DNA from: a virus
Length of the DNA: 40,712 nt
Reading direction: 5' to 3' (one strand)
IMG/VR virus record: IMGVR_UViG_3300027734_000134
Coordinates: 1-40,712 of that record
Part shown: in pieces, positions 17,251 to 24,740 of the stretch
How positions within the stretch are numbered: the first letter of the stretch is position 1
Layout: the number at the start of each line of letters is the position of its first letter
Position numbers and translations under genes: made by a program
The notes under the pieces: model-generated
Told to the model about the DNA's origin: nothing
Seen by the model: the letters and a program-made list of their open reading frames with translations, nothing else
The model's database searches: none

Positions 17251-17819
17251 TGGCTACTACTCTTGAAATAATTCAAGGCATCGCACAAGCAGCAGCAAAT
17301 GCTTATGATGGCTCACACATTGGTAAATACAATGTTGATGGAGAAGAAAAGAAAATAGGACTCCGTAGAGAAGAGGGTGACCCAATCCTTGATTCAAGAG
17401 TTATTGATGGTTTTAAAGTCAAGTTTAAAGGAAACAAACTTTGTGTTAATTACCAAAGTGAAATTTCCATGAAAGAAGTTCACAAAGGTGCAAAATTTGA
17501 ATCTGAAATGGAAGGCGTAATGGCTGATATTATTAAATTCTTAAAGAAAGAATACAAAACAATAACAGGCAACACTCTTTCGTTGAAACCAGTTGGAGAA
17601 GTGAACATTTTTGTTCAACCTATTTCAAGATCAAGAACAGACCTTTCTATGTATCAAGAGTTTGAGATAACATCTTTTGATAGCAAAGTTGTTATTGCCG
17701 TAGGACTTCCAAGTGAAGATACGACAAGAGAGATTACAAAAAAGTTTCTCTCTATGGGAAGACAAAAAGCTAAGAAACCAGAAAACGACAAAAGACCAGC
17801 AGAAAAGAAAAAAGACTAA
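17250..17819 (+). CDS. conserved phage protein at the small-terminase position
   Basis: This 189-aa protein lies directly upstream of the large terminase gene, overlapping the previous stop by 1 bp. It has a mixed alpha/beta look (IGKYNVDGEEKKIGL, VKFKGNKLCVNYQSE, VNIFVQPISRSR) and a strongly basic, Lys-rich tail of ~20 residues (QKAKKPENDKRPAEKKKD). No helix-turn-helix is obvious. The small terminase (T4 gp16, 164 aa) occupies this place in T4, so that role is possible by position and size, but the sequence does not let me claim it. The basic tail may bind DNA. Confidence 0.6.
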   Translation: MATTLEIIQGIAQAAANAYDGSHIGKYNVDGEEKKIGLRREEGDPILDSRVIDGFKVKFKGNKLCVNYQSEISMKEVHKGAKFESEMEGVMADIIKFLKKEYKTITGNTLSLKPVGEVNIFVQPISRSRTDLSMYQEFEITSFDSKVVIAVGLPSEDTTREITKKFLSMGRQKAKKPENDKRPAEKKKD

Positions 17820-17825
17820 AATGAA

Positions 17826-19412
17826 ATGGCTGTTTACCGACCAACAAAACAACAAATACAATCTGAAATTTTAAAGTGTGGTAAAGATCCAGTTTATTTT
17901 TTAAATACATACGCTAAAATTTCTGATACGCAAAAAGGTCCAATACCTTTTAGAACATTTGAGTTTCAAGATCAAGTGCTAAAAGATATGAAGGACTATA
18001 GATTTAACGTAGTTTTAAAAGCAAGACAGTTAGGTCTTTCTACAATTGTTGCAGGTTATATCGCTTGGTTAATGTTATTTCACAGAGACAAGAATGTTCT
18101 CATTTTAGCAACTAAACTTTTATCAGCATCAAACTTAGTAAAGAAAGTTAAATATATTATTAAGAGTCTACCAGATTGGCTTATGATTGCTGATGTATCT
18201 GTAGACAATAGAAACTCATTTGAACTTACAAACGGTTCTCAAATTAAAGCTTCAGCAACTTCTGGCGATGCTGGTCGTTCTGAGGCTCTTTCTTTACTCG
18301 TTCTGGACGAAGCAGCCTTCATAGAAAATATGAAAGACCTCTGGACAGGTGTTTATCCTACAATGGCTACTGGTGGTCGCTGTATTGCTATATCAACCCC
18401 AAACGGTGTAGGTAACTGGTTTCATCAAACCTATATTGACGCAGAAAGCGGAACAAACGATTTTCATCCAATAAAACTTCATTGGACTGTCCATCCACAC
18501 AGAGATCAAGCTTGGTTTGAAAAAGAAACTAAAAATCTTTCAAGAAGAGAAATTGCTCAAGAATATGAGTGTTCTTTCAATGCATCTGGTGAAACCGTCA
18601 TCGAATCAGACGATCTAGAAAGATTGCACTCAACCTGCAAAGATCCAAAGCATAGAACAAACTCAGATAGAAATTATTGGATCTGGAAAGAGTTTAATTC
18701 AGATCGTTCTTATGTTCTTGTTGCTGACGTTGCTAGAGGTGATGGTAAGGATAATTCTGTATTTCATATAATTGACATTGATTCATTTGAACAAGTTGCA
18801 GAATACCAAGGTAAATTAAGTACAGAAGATTTTGCTAATTTATTAGTAACTGCTGGACGCGAATATGGTAACTGTATGATAGTAGTAGAAAACAATAATC
18901 TCGGCTATTCAGTAGTTGAAAAAATTATTGTTTCTAATTATCCAAACATATATTATTCTACAAAAGGTTCTGGTGATTATGTAGATCAAGTAACTGCCGA
19001 AGGAACTTTAAATACAGTCCCAGGATTTACAACTTCACATAAATCAAGACCATTAATAATTGCAAAATTAGAAGAATTTATTAGGAATAAATCAGTTACA
19101 ATTAATTCATTAAGAACAATAAATGAATTAGATACTTTTATTTGGTCACTAGGTAGGCCACAAGCAATGCAAGGATATAATGATGATTTAGTAATGTCAC
19201 TTGCAATTGCGTGTTGGATTAAAGATACAGTATTTCAAACTAACCAAAGAGAACTAGAATATAAGAAAGCTATGTTGACAAGTCTTGTAAAAACTAATAC
19301 AATGATAGATACTAAAATACCTGGTATGGCTGGCTACAATAAAGACCTATCAATTTCTATAAACGAAGCAAAACAACAATACCAAAATTATTTCTGGGTT
19401 TATAAAGGATAA
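17826..19412 (+). CDS. 17: terminase large subunit (T4 gp17-like)
   Basis: This 528-aa packaging motor has an N-terminal ATPase and a C-terminal nuclease. The ATPase shows the P-loop-like KARQLGLST (residues 65-73), in which the usual GKT lysine is absent and Lys65 sits at the front, as in some other terminases. It also shows Walker B LLVLDEAAF with Asp161/Glu162, and AISTPNGVGN as the coupling region. The RNase H-fold nuclease shows VADVARGDGKDNS (Asp301), VVENNNLG (Glu355) and YNDDLVMSLA (third acid). It cuts concatemeric DNA and drives it through the portal encoded next. It is shorter than T4 gp17 (610 aa). The start at ATG 17826 is 6 bp after the previous stop. Confidence 0.95.
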   Translation: MAVYRPTKQQIQSEILKCGKDPVYFLNTYAKISDTQKGPIPFRTFEFQDQVLKDMKDYRFNVVLKARQLGLSTIVAGYIAWLMLFHRDKNVLILATKLLSASNLVKKVKYIIKSLPDWLMIADVSVDNRNSFELTNGSQIKASATSGDAGRSEALSLLVLDEAAFIENMKDLWTGVYPTMATGGRCIAISTPNGVGNWFHQTYIDAESGTNDFHPIKLHWTVHPHRDQAWFEKETKNLSRREIAQEYECSFNASGETVIESDDLERLHSTCKDPKHRTNSDRNYWIWKEFNSDRSYVLVADVARGDGKDNSVFHIIDIDSFEQVAEYQGKLSTEDFANLLVTAGREYGNCMIVVENNNLGYSVVEKIIVSNYPNIYYSTKGSGDYVDQVTAEGTLNTVPGFTTSHKSRPLIIAKLEEFIRNKSVTINSLRTINELDTFIWSLGRPQAMQGYNDDLVMSLAIACWIKDTVFQTNQRELEYKKAMLTSLVKTNTMIDTKIPGMAGYNKDLSISINEAKQQYQNYFWVYKG

Positions 19413-19414
19413 AA

Positions 19415-21412
19415 ATGGCAGAACAAAAATTTAAAAATACAAAAAATCAAGACTCTGAATTGTTTAAAAGGTTAACCAAACTTTTTTCTGGGCCTATAGT
19501 TAATTACAATCAGCCAGTTCAAAGTAGATATAGACGTAACCAAATGGACAAGTTTGGTCAAAATTTTACATCTGCTGGTGGGTTAGAGTTTAAGAAATCT
19601 GCCTATAATCCATACGAAAATTTCTCATCTAAAATGATGGCAAATCAAAATCGTGCTGATAGGTACATTGATTTTGATCAAATGGAATACATGCCAGAGA
19701 TAGCATCTGCTCTTGATATTTATGCAGATGAAATGACAACATCTAATGAACTTAATAGTATGTTAAATATTAAATGTGCAAACGAAGAAATTAAATCTAT
19801 TCTTAGCACATTGTATAATAAAACTTTAAATCTTGATTCTAATTTATTTAATTGGTGCCGTAATATGTGTAAATATGGTGACCATTATTTATATTTAGAT
19901 ATTGACGAAAGACTAGGTATTAAATCTGCTCTAGGACTTCCAGCAAATCAAATTGAAAGAATGGAGGGTAAAGACCCAACAAATCCAAACTATGTTCAAT
20001 TTCAATGGAACTCTGGTGGTTTAACTTTTGAAAATTGGCAAGTTGCACATTTTAGAATTCTTGGAAACGATAAATATTCTCCATATGGTACTTCTGTATT
20101 AGACTCTGCAAGAAGAATTTGGAGACAATTAACTCTTCTTGAAGACGCAATGATGGCATATCGTATCACAAGATCACCAGAAAGAAAAGTATTTTATATT
20201 GATGTTGGAAACGTTCCACCACAAGATGTAGAACAATACATGCAAAAGATTATGACTTCAATGAAGCGTAATCAAATTGTAGACCAAAATACTGGTCGTG
20301 TTGATTTACGTTATAACCCAATGTCCGTTGACGAGGATTACTTTATTCCTGTTCGTGGTGGACAGAATAATACAAAGATTGATGCACTTCCAGGTGGTCA
20401 ATTTGCTTCTGCTATTGAAGACGTAAAATATCTTAGAGATAAGCTTTTTGCTGCTCTTAAAGTTCCTATGTCTTACCTTATTAGAGGCGAAGGTGCAACA
20501 GAAGATAAAGCTACTCTTGCACAAAAAGACATTCGTTTTGCAAGAACTATACAAAGACTTCAAAGAGTTGCAGTTGCTGAGTTAGAAAAGATTGGTATCA
20601 TTCACTTGTTCACACTTGGTTATAGAGGATCGGATTTAATTTCATTTAAACTTTCTTTGAACAATCCATCAAAGATTGCTGCTCTACAAGAACTTGAACA
20701 TTGGAAAACAAAGTTTGACGTTGCTGGTGCAGCTACTGAAGGATATTTCTCCAAGCGTTGGATTGCTCAACATATCTTTGCACTATCTGATGAAGAATTC
20801 TTACGCATTCAAAGAGAGCAATATTATGATCGTAAATTTACAGCATCATTAGAAGCTGCTGGCGCACAACCACAAGCCGCCGCTGGAGGCGGTGGCGGTG
20901 GTGGATTAGGTCTTGGTGGAGATCTTGGAGGACCAGAAGCTGGAGGTCCAGAAGGCGCACCATCACCAGAAGGAGCACCACCAGAAGGCGCACCACCAGA
21001 GGGTGGAGGAGAAGGTGGAGCACCAGAAGCTCCAGAAGCTCCACCAGCAGGAGAAGAAGGTGGTAGTACATTATTAGCAGCACCATCAAAGAGAAGAGAT
21101 GGTTATGGAAAAACTATGACCACAACTTTTAAATCTAAAGGAAAATGGTACAAACCAGTTGCAACAGATAAGAGAACTATTGGCGCAAGAGCACGTTCTA
21201 TTAACGCATCTGGTGGAGGCTTTACTGCAAGTGGTAGTAAAAAGAATGTCTTTAAAGGTTCAAACGAATTAGATGATTTAATTGGTAATTTCTTAAAAGA
21301 AAATCAAAATAATAACAATGAAGAAGAATTTGAACTATTTAGAATAGAGCGTGAAACTCGTCAATTAATCGAAAGTCTGGAGTCCAAAAATAATGGAAAG
21401 AATAAAACTTAA
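19415..21412 (+). CDS. 20: portal protein (T4 gp20-like) with Gly/Pro/Glu-rich C-terminal extension
   Basis: This 665-aa protein begins two bases after the terminase stop. Its core fits T4 gp20: YIDFDQMEYMPEIASALDIYADEMT, SPYGTSVLDSARRIWRQL, SPERKVFYIDVGN, PGGQFASAIEDVKYLRDKLFAALKVP. The portal forms the dodecameric ring at the head vertex through which DNA passes, and it nucleates head assembly. T4 gp20 is about 524 aa; here residues ~485-555 form a low-complexity stretch of Gly, Pro, Glu and Ala (repeats of EGAPP), then a basic tail with RTIGARARSINASGGG and a final acidic helix. The last 20 bp overlap the next gene. Confidence 0.94.
   Translation: MAEQKFKNTKNQDSELFKRLTKLFSGPIVNYNQPVQSRYRRNQMDKFGQNFTSAGGLEFKKSAYNPYENFSSKMMANQNRADRYIDFDQMEYMPEIASALDIYADEMTTSNELNSMLNIKCANEEIKSILSTLYNKTLNLDSNLFNWCRNMCKYGDHYLYLDIDERLGIKSALGLPANQIERMEGKDPTNPNYVQFQWNSGGLTFENWQVAHFRILGNDKYSPYGTSVLDSARRIWRQLTLLEDAMMAYRITRSPERKVFYIDVGNVPPQDVEQYMQKIMTSMKRNQIVDQNTGRVDLRYNPMSVDEDYFIPVRGGQNNTKIDALPGGQFASAIEDVKYLRDKLFAALKVPMSYLIRGEGATEDKATLAQKDIRFARTIQRLQRVAVAELEKIGIIHLFTLGYRGSDLISFKLSLNNPSKIAALQELEHWKTKFDVAGAATEGYFSKRWIAQHIFALSDEEFLRIQREQYYDRKFTASLEAAGAQPQAAAGGGGGGGLGLGGDLGGPEAGGPEGAPSPEGAPPEGAPPEGGGEGGAPEAPEAPPAGEEGGSTLLAAPSKRRDGYGKTMTTTFKSKGKWYKPVATDKRTIGARARSINASGGGFTASGSKKNVFKGSNELDDLIGNFLKENQNNNNEEEFELFRIERETRQLIESLESKNNGKNKT
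20866..21068 (+). repeat. low-complexity repeat in the portal gene
   Basis: In-frame repeats of codons for Gly, Pro, Glu and Ala (units such as CCAGAAGGCGCACCA) code for the EGAPP-type stretch. The region has higher G+C than its surroundings and produces an antisense Leu-rich open frame that is not a gene. Repeat-number variation between relatives is plausible. Confidence 0.75.
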
Positions 21413-22193
21413 ACATAATAAGAAAAGAAACACCGCTTTTCTTTTTGAGTCTTTAACTAAAGAGCTTACAAAAGCAATTGTTACCAAAGATGAAAAAAGA
21501 AAAGCACTTGTATTATCAATAATTAAAGAGCATTTTAAAAAAGGTACAACTTTAGCAAAAGAACTTGATGTTTACAAATCTCTTTATGAGTCAAGAGGAC
21601 TTCCTAAAGAAACAGCAGAGAGAATGGTTACAGAAGCTAAAAGAGTTTATTTTGGTCTTAATCAACAACACATTTTTAATGATCAAACAAATGTTATTAA
21701 TAATGTAAATAAACAACTTGGTCCTGCTGTATTTACAAATTTTATGTCAAACTATAAAGATCTTGCAACAATAGCACAAATCTTTGATGAAGAAATTCCA
21801 ATGAAATCAAGAGTTATACTTGAACAATTCTTGGTTGAAAGATTATCAACAGAAGATACTATTCAAAATCTTAAACCAATTGATAATCTTGTATACAAAG
21901 AATTCATAAAGAAATTTAACAGTAAGTATGGTACATCTCTTCTTGAAGAACAAAAAGAATTATTAACAAGATACATTGCGTCTTTTTCAGACGGAGACTT
22001 TGATTTTAAAGTTTATCTCAACGAAGAGATTTCAAGAATAAGAAGTTTAGTAAAAACAACTTCTAATCTTAACGAAGGTACACAAAGACAGGACATTCTT
22101 TCTGCAATTGATGCTATAAAGAATACTCAAATAGATCATAACATTATCGAAAAAGTTCTTAAACTTCAAGGAATTGCTAAGGAACTTTCCTAA
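21393..22193 (+). CDS. conserved phage head-region protein, unknown function
   Basis: This 266-aa protein is mostly alpha-helical by composition and overlaps the portal gene by 20 bp. The N-terminus MERIKLKHNKKRNTAFLFES is basic; helical segments follow (LTKELTKAIVTKDEKRKALVLSIIKEHF, with later EIPMKSRVILEQFLVERLST). There is no membrane segment or catalytic motif. In T4 the small head genes 67 and 68 lie between portal and protease, but this protein is larger and I see no convincing match. A head-assembly or core role is inferred from position. Its stop overlaps the next ATG by one base. Confidence 0.65.
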   Translation: MERIKLKHNKKRNTAFLFESLTKELTKAIVTKDEKRKALVLSIIKEHFKKGTTLAKELDVYKSLYESRGLPKETAERMVTEAKRVYFGLNQQHIFNDQTNVINNVNKQLGPAVFTNFMSNYKDLATIAQIFDEEIPMKSRVILEQFLVERLSTEDTIQNLKPIDNLVYKEFIKKFNSKYGTSLLEEQKELLTRYIASFSDGDFDFKVYLNEEISRIRSLVKTTSNLNEGTQRQDILSAIDAIKNTQIDHNIIEKVLKLQGIAKELS

Positions 22194-22765
22194 TGTCTAT
22201 TAAAATAAAAGTCAAAGATGATAAAATGCCAGGTGCTCCACAAGAGCCACCAAAAACTAAAGTTAAACTTGACATAAGAAAAACTTTAGATGGCAATTTT
22301 ATTATCCAAGATCATCCTTACATAGACATTATTATTTCTCCATCAAAGAATAAAATACTTGTTTTATCAACCCTTTCAATGGATGATAAAACTTATTATA
22401 CTCAAAATAAGTATTTAGATTTTCTTTACAAACGTGGTGTTATTGATCCATCAACAATACAAGCAGGGAACATTTATGCATCAATGGAAGCTGCTATTCC
22501 TCAAACAGAAGAAAAAGTAGATCCAATTGAAGTTATTATTTTTTCAACCGCACTGTTTATGGATAATGAAAGACCATCATTTGAATACGAAAGACAAATG
22601 AGAAGAGAACAAGACGATTACCTCACAGATCCAGAAGAAGAAGATTCTACCGAACTTGGTGAAGTACCACAAAAAGCTCGTCAAGGTTCAATTGGTACTG
22701 CTGCTTACTCTATCAACAAACATTACAACATTGCTTATCTTGGAGAGCAAAAAGAGAAGAAATAA
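22193..22765 (+). CDS. conserved phage protein in head-assembly block, unknown
   Basis: This 190-aa protein is coupled to its neighbours by 1-bp overlaps on both sides. The N-terminal third is basic and Pro-containing (KMPGAPQEPPKTKVKLDI). The central part looks folded alpha/beta (FIIQDHPYIDIIISPSKNKILVLSTLSM, YLDFLYKRGVIDPSTI). The C-terminal ~60 residues are charged, acidic then mixed (EYERQMRREQDDYLTDPEEEDST). No known motif is recognised. Location between portal and protease genes suggests a head-morphogenesis role. Confidence 0.62.
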   Translation: MSIKIKVKDDKMPGAPQEPPKTKVKLDIRKTLDGNFIIQDHPYIDIIISPSKNKILVLSTLSMDDKTYYTQNKYLDFLYKRGVIDPSTIQAGNIYASMEAAIPQTEEKVDPIEVIIFSTALFMDNERPSFEYERQMRREQDDYLTDPEEEDSTELGEVPQKARQGSIGTAAYSINKHYNIAYLGEQKEKK

Positions 22766-23070
22766 TGTGGATTTTGTTTTTCATTCTTGCTTGTTATGGT
22801 TTAACCAACATCCTTGTTTATGGTTCAATACTTTCTTGTGTTAGACCAAAACAAGGATTGTGGGGAGAGCTTTTTAAATGTCCTATGTGTATGGGATTTC
22901 ATGTTGGATGGTTTGTTGCTTTAATGATGAAACTATCTAACTTAACAAGCATAGATCCAAACATAGTTGATGTGTTCTTACTTTCTTGTTTATCATCTGG
23001 GAGTTCTTATGTTCTTTGTTCATTATTTACCGATTTTGGAATTAATTTTAAAATCAATAAAGAAGAATAA
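22765..23070 (+). CDS. small membrane protein with CPMCMGFHVGW motif
   Basis: This 101-aa protein has an N-terminal hydrophobic helix (WILFFILACYGLTNILVYGSIL), then ELFKCPMCMGFHVGWFVALMMKL with a Cys-x2-Cys pair at the start of a second hydrophobic segment, and a third hydrophobic stretch (VDVFLLSCLSSGSSYVLCSLF). It is therefore an integral membrane protein with about three segments. Similar small proteins with a CPMCMGFWVG-type motif are common in aquatic phages, but their function is not known to me. It overlaps the preceding stop by 1 bp and ends before a 37-bp gap. Confidence 0.65.
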   Translation: MWILFFILACYGLTNILVYGSILSCVRPKQGLWGELFKCPMCMGFHVGWFVALMMKLSNLTSIDPNIVDVFLLSCLSSGSSYVLCSLFTDFGINFKINKEE

Positions 23071-23107
23071 CAAAAATGAATCTAATTAGAATAGTTGGAG
23101 TTTAATC

Positions 23108-23218
23108 ATGAAAACTAATTTAACACAAGGTTTTTGGACAAGAAAGTGGGCATTACAACCAGTTCGTTTATGTTGTCGAGGAAAACCGAAAGGTATAGGA
23201 AATTATATAAATGAATAA
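23108..23218 (+). CDS. 36-residue basic ORF before the prohead protease
   Basis: ATG 23108 is preceded by TTGGAG (23095-23100) at good spacing and encodes 36 residues containing QGFWTRKWALQPVRLCC and RGKPKGIGNYINE. It is Arg/Lys/Trp-rich with a Cys-Cys pair. It occupies a stretch between two genes that would otherwise be a 140-bp gap, and its stop overlaps the protease start by 8 bp, which suggests coupled translation. Function unknown; it is too short for family recognition, and expression is inferred only from the ribosome-binding site and fit. Confidence 0.55.
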   Translation: MKTNLTQGFWTRKWALQPVRLCCRGKPKGIGNYINE

Positions 23219-23807
23219 ATCACTATTAAGAGAATTTTATGAATTATGCCCAAACGGACTCTGCGAAGATATATTAACAGAGTCTGACAAGCATTTTATA
23301 AAACAAGGTGGAATGATGTTGTCTGGCGTTATTCAAAGGGCTGAAGCGAGAAATGGAAATGGAAGAATTTATCCATATTCAGTTCTTTCAAGAGAAATGA
23401 CAACATACAGACAACTTGTTCAAGAAAGAAGAGCATTAGGAGAATTAGATCACCCAGATCAATCTGTAATTAATCTCCGTAATGTATCACATCTTGTTAC
23501 AGAAACTTGGTGGAATGGAAACGATGTAATGGGTAAAATTCAAGTACTCAGTACTCCATCTGGTCAAGTACTTAGAGAACTTATAAACGCAAACGTAAAG
23601 ATTGGTATTTCTTCAAGAGGTACTGGCTCTGTTAGAGAAAGCAGAGGCGAAACAATTGTTGAAGACGATTTCAATCTTATTTGTTTTGATATTGTTTCTG
23701 AACCTTCTACTCACGGTGCATTTATGTTCCAAGAAAATAAAAAGATTGTTACAGAAAACAAACAAACAAAACTCAATAGTCTAATAAAAGATTTATTAAA
23801 AAATTAA
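23211..23807 (+). CDS. 21: prohead core protease (T4 gp21-like)
   Basis: This 198-aa serine protease resembles the herpesvirus-assemblin-like phage prohead proteases. Visible signatures are GVIQRAEARNGNGRIYPYSVL at residues ~38-58, GELDHP with the likely catalytic His at ~80, KIGISSRGTGSV with the likely catalytic Ser at ~133, and FDIVSEPSTHGA. T4 gp21 (212 aa) degrades the scaffold and trims capsid proteins after (Leu/Ile)-x-Glu before packaging. ATG 23211 follows TAGGA and overlaps the small upstream ORF. Substrates here would be the 32562 scaffold, the 33667 capsid protein and small leader-bearing proteins. Confidence 0.9.
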   Translation: MNKSLLREFYELCPNGLCEDILTESDKHFIKQGGMMLSGVIQRAEARNGNGRIYPYSVLSREMTTYRQLVQERRALGELDHPDQSVINLRNVSHLVTETWWNGNDVMGKIQVLSTPSGQVLRELINANVKIGISSRGTGSVRESRGETIVEDDFNLICFDIVSEPSTHGAFMFQENKKIVTENKQTKLNSLIKDLLKN

Positions 23808-23823
23808 ATAAGGAGATTTTAAT

Positions 23824-24228
23824 ATGCAACTTACAACAGCAAGACTCAAGCAAATAATTAAAGAAGAACTTGAGGCAATTGTCAACGATACAGAGGAAAC
23901 CGAAGAAGAACTTAGTGAAGGTTTATTAAATGAGTTCACAGGCATGGATGCAGCTCAAGCTATTCTTGCAGTAGCTGGTGGTGCCGCTGCTCCAATGTTG
24001 CTACAAGCATTAGTGAATATGGCTAGAAGCGTAGCAGGAAAACCAGAAGAAAACGATATTAAAAAAGCTATTGATGCTATAAAAGAAAAAATGCGTATGA
24101 ATGAAGCTAAAAAGAAAGCAGCATTAGCTAAACAAAAAATGCCAGCTAAAAGAGGCGGCAGTCCAAAAAATGTATATGCTAAAGCAGAATCTCACAAAAT
24201 GAAGCCAATGGGTTCAAAAGGTAAGTGA
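23824..24228 (+). CDS. small head-region protein with LKQIIKEEL leader
   Basis: This 134-aa protein starts behind AAGGAG. Residues 1-20 (MQLTTARLKQIIKEELEAI) carry the leader pattern shared with the proteins at 16858 and 24737, with an IKE site of the type cut by gp21. An Ala-rich, mildly hydrophobic helix follows (AAQAILAVAGGAAAPMLLQAL, residues ~40-60), and then a very basic Lys/Ala tail (MNEAKKKAALAKQKMPAKRGG). That combination fits an internal head protein that is processed and binds DNA, comparable in concept to T4 internal proteins. The assignment is inferred. It ends just before two hairpins. Confidence 0.6.
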   Translation: MQLTTARLKQIIKEELEAIVNDTEETEEELSEGLLNEFTGMDAAQAILAVAGGAAAPMLLQALVNMARSVAGKPEENDIKKAIDAIKEKMRMNEAKKKAALAKQKMPAKRGGSPKNVYAKAESHKMKPMGSKGK

Positions 24229-24237
24229 AATAAAAAT

Positions 24238-24261
24238 AAAACCTAAGTTATAGGTTTTTTT
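24238..24261 (+). terminator. intrinsic terminator after the protease block
   Basis: An 8-bp stem, AAAACCTA (24238-24245) with TAGGTTTT (24251-24258), and a 5-base loop are followed by more T. It lies 10 bp after the stop of the 134-aa gene. Confidence 0.7.
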
Positions 24262-24263
24262 CT

Positions 24264-24293
24264 GAAAGCGGTGCATTTTTATGTGCCGCTTTC
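24264..24293. terminator. second hairpin, possible terminator or RNA structure
   Basis: GAAAGCGG (24264-24271) pairs with CCGCTTTC (24286-24293). It is extended inward by two G-U and three further pairs around a short T-rich loop. There is no T-run after it; instead its last base begins CTATTTAT (24293-24300), the gap element seen elsewhere. Confidence 0.5.
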
Positions 24294-24300
24294 TATTTAT
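24293..24300 (+). promoter_or_regulatory. candidate late promoter element
   Basis: CTATTTAT lies 18 bp upstream of the ATG at 24318, directly after two hairpins. It matches the element found in other gaps; promoter function is inferred. Confidence 0.3.
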
Positions 24301-24317
24301 GTATGTATTGGTGAAAA

Positions 24318-24740
24318 ATGAATTCAAATGATCTAAAGAAAACTCTTCGTCCTCTTGTTAAGCAACTTGTAAAAGAAGCAATGCAAGAAGAACTAACAAC
24401 TGTAATATCAGAAATAATTAAACAAACTTCATCTGTTCAAATGGTAGAACAAAGACAAGTTCAACCACAAATGAATAAAAAACTACAAGAAGATAGAGCA
24501 GTAGAGAAACAAAAACAAATTGAAGAAAGAAGAAAAAGATTAGAAGAGTTTAGTAAGAATTCTTTTGGTGGTATGAACCTATTTGAAGGAACAACACCCA
24601 CACCAGCACCAAGAGATGTATCTGGTACTAAAGGAGCAGAGTCTGTTGCATCTCCATTGGCTGGCGTAGATCCAAGCGACTCTGGAGTTGACATATCTGG
24701 TTTACTTAAAATGACGGGTGGTTGGAGACAAATAAAGTGA
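24318..24740 (+). CDS. conserved phage protein, helical N-terminus, unknown
   Basis: This 140-aa protein starts at ATG 24318, the first gene after the double hairpin. Residues 1-75 are helical and charged (LKKTLRPLVKQLVKEAMQEEL, then KQKQIEERRKRLEEF). A Gly/Pro/Thr-rich linker follows, then DSGVDISGLLKMTGGWRQIK at the end. The N-terminus loosely resembles the LKQIIKEEL leader but is less similar than the other three. Function is not recognised; its position between protease and structural genes suggests a head or neck role. Its stop overlaps the GTG start of the next gene (GTGA). Confidence 0.62.
   Translation: MNSNDLKKTLRPLVKQLVKEAMQEELTTVISEIIKQTSSVQMVEQRQVQPQMNKKLQEDRAVEKQKQIEERRKRLEEFSKNSFGGMNLFEGTTPTPAPRDVSGTKGAESVASPLAGVDPSDSGVDISGLLKMTGGWRQIK

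Noticed and set aside
20838-21089. Antisense Leu-rich open frame in the portal gene
   Set aside because: It is a shadow of the Gly/Pro/Glu low-complexity stretch.
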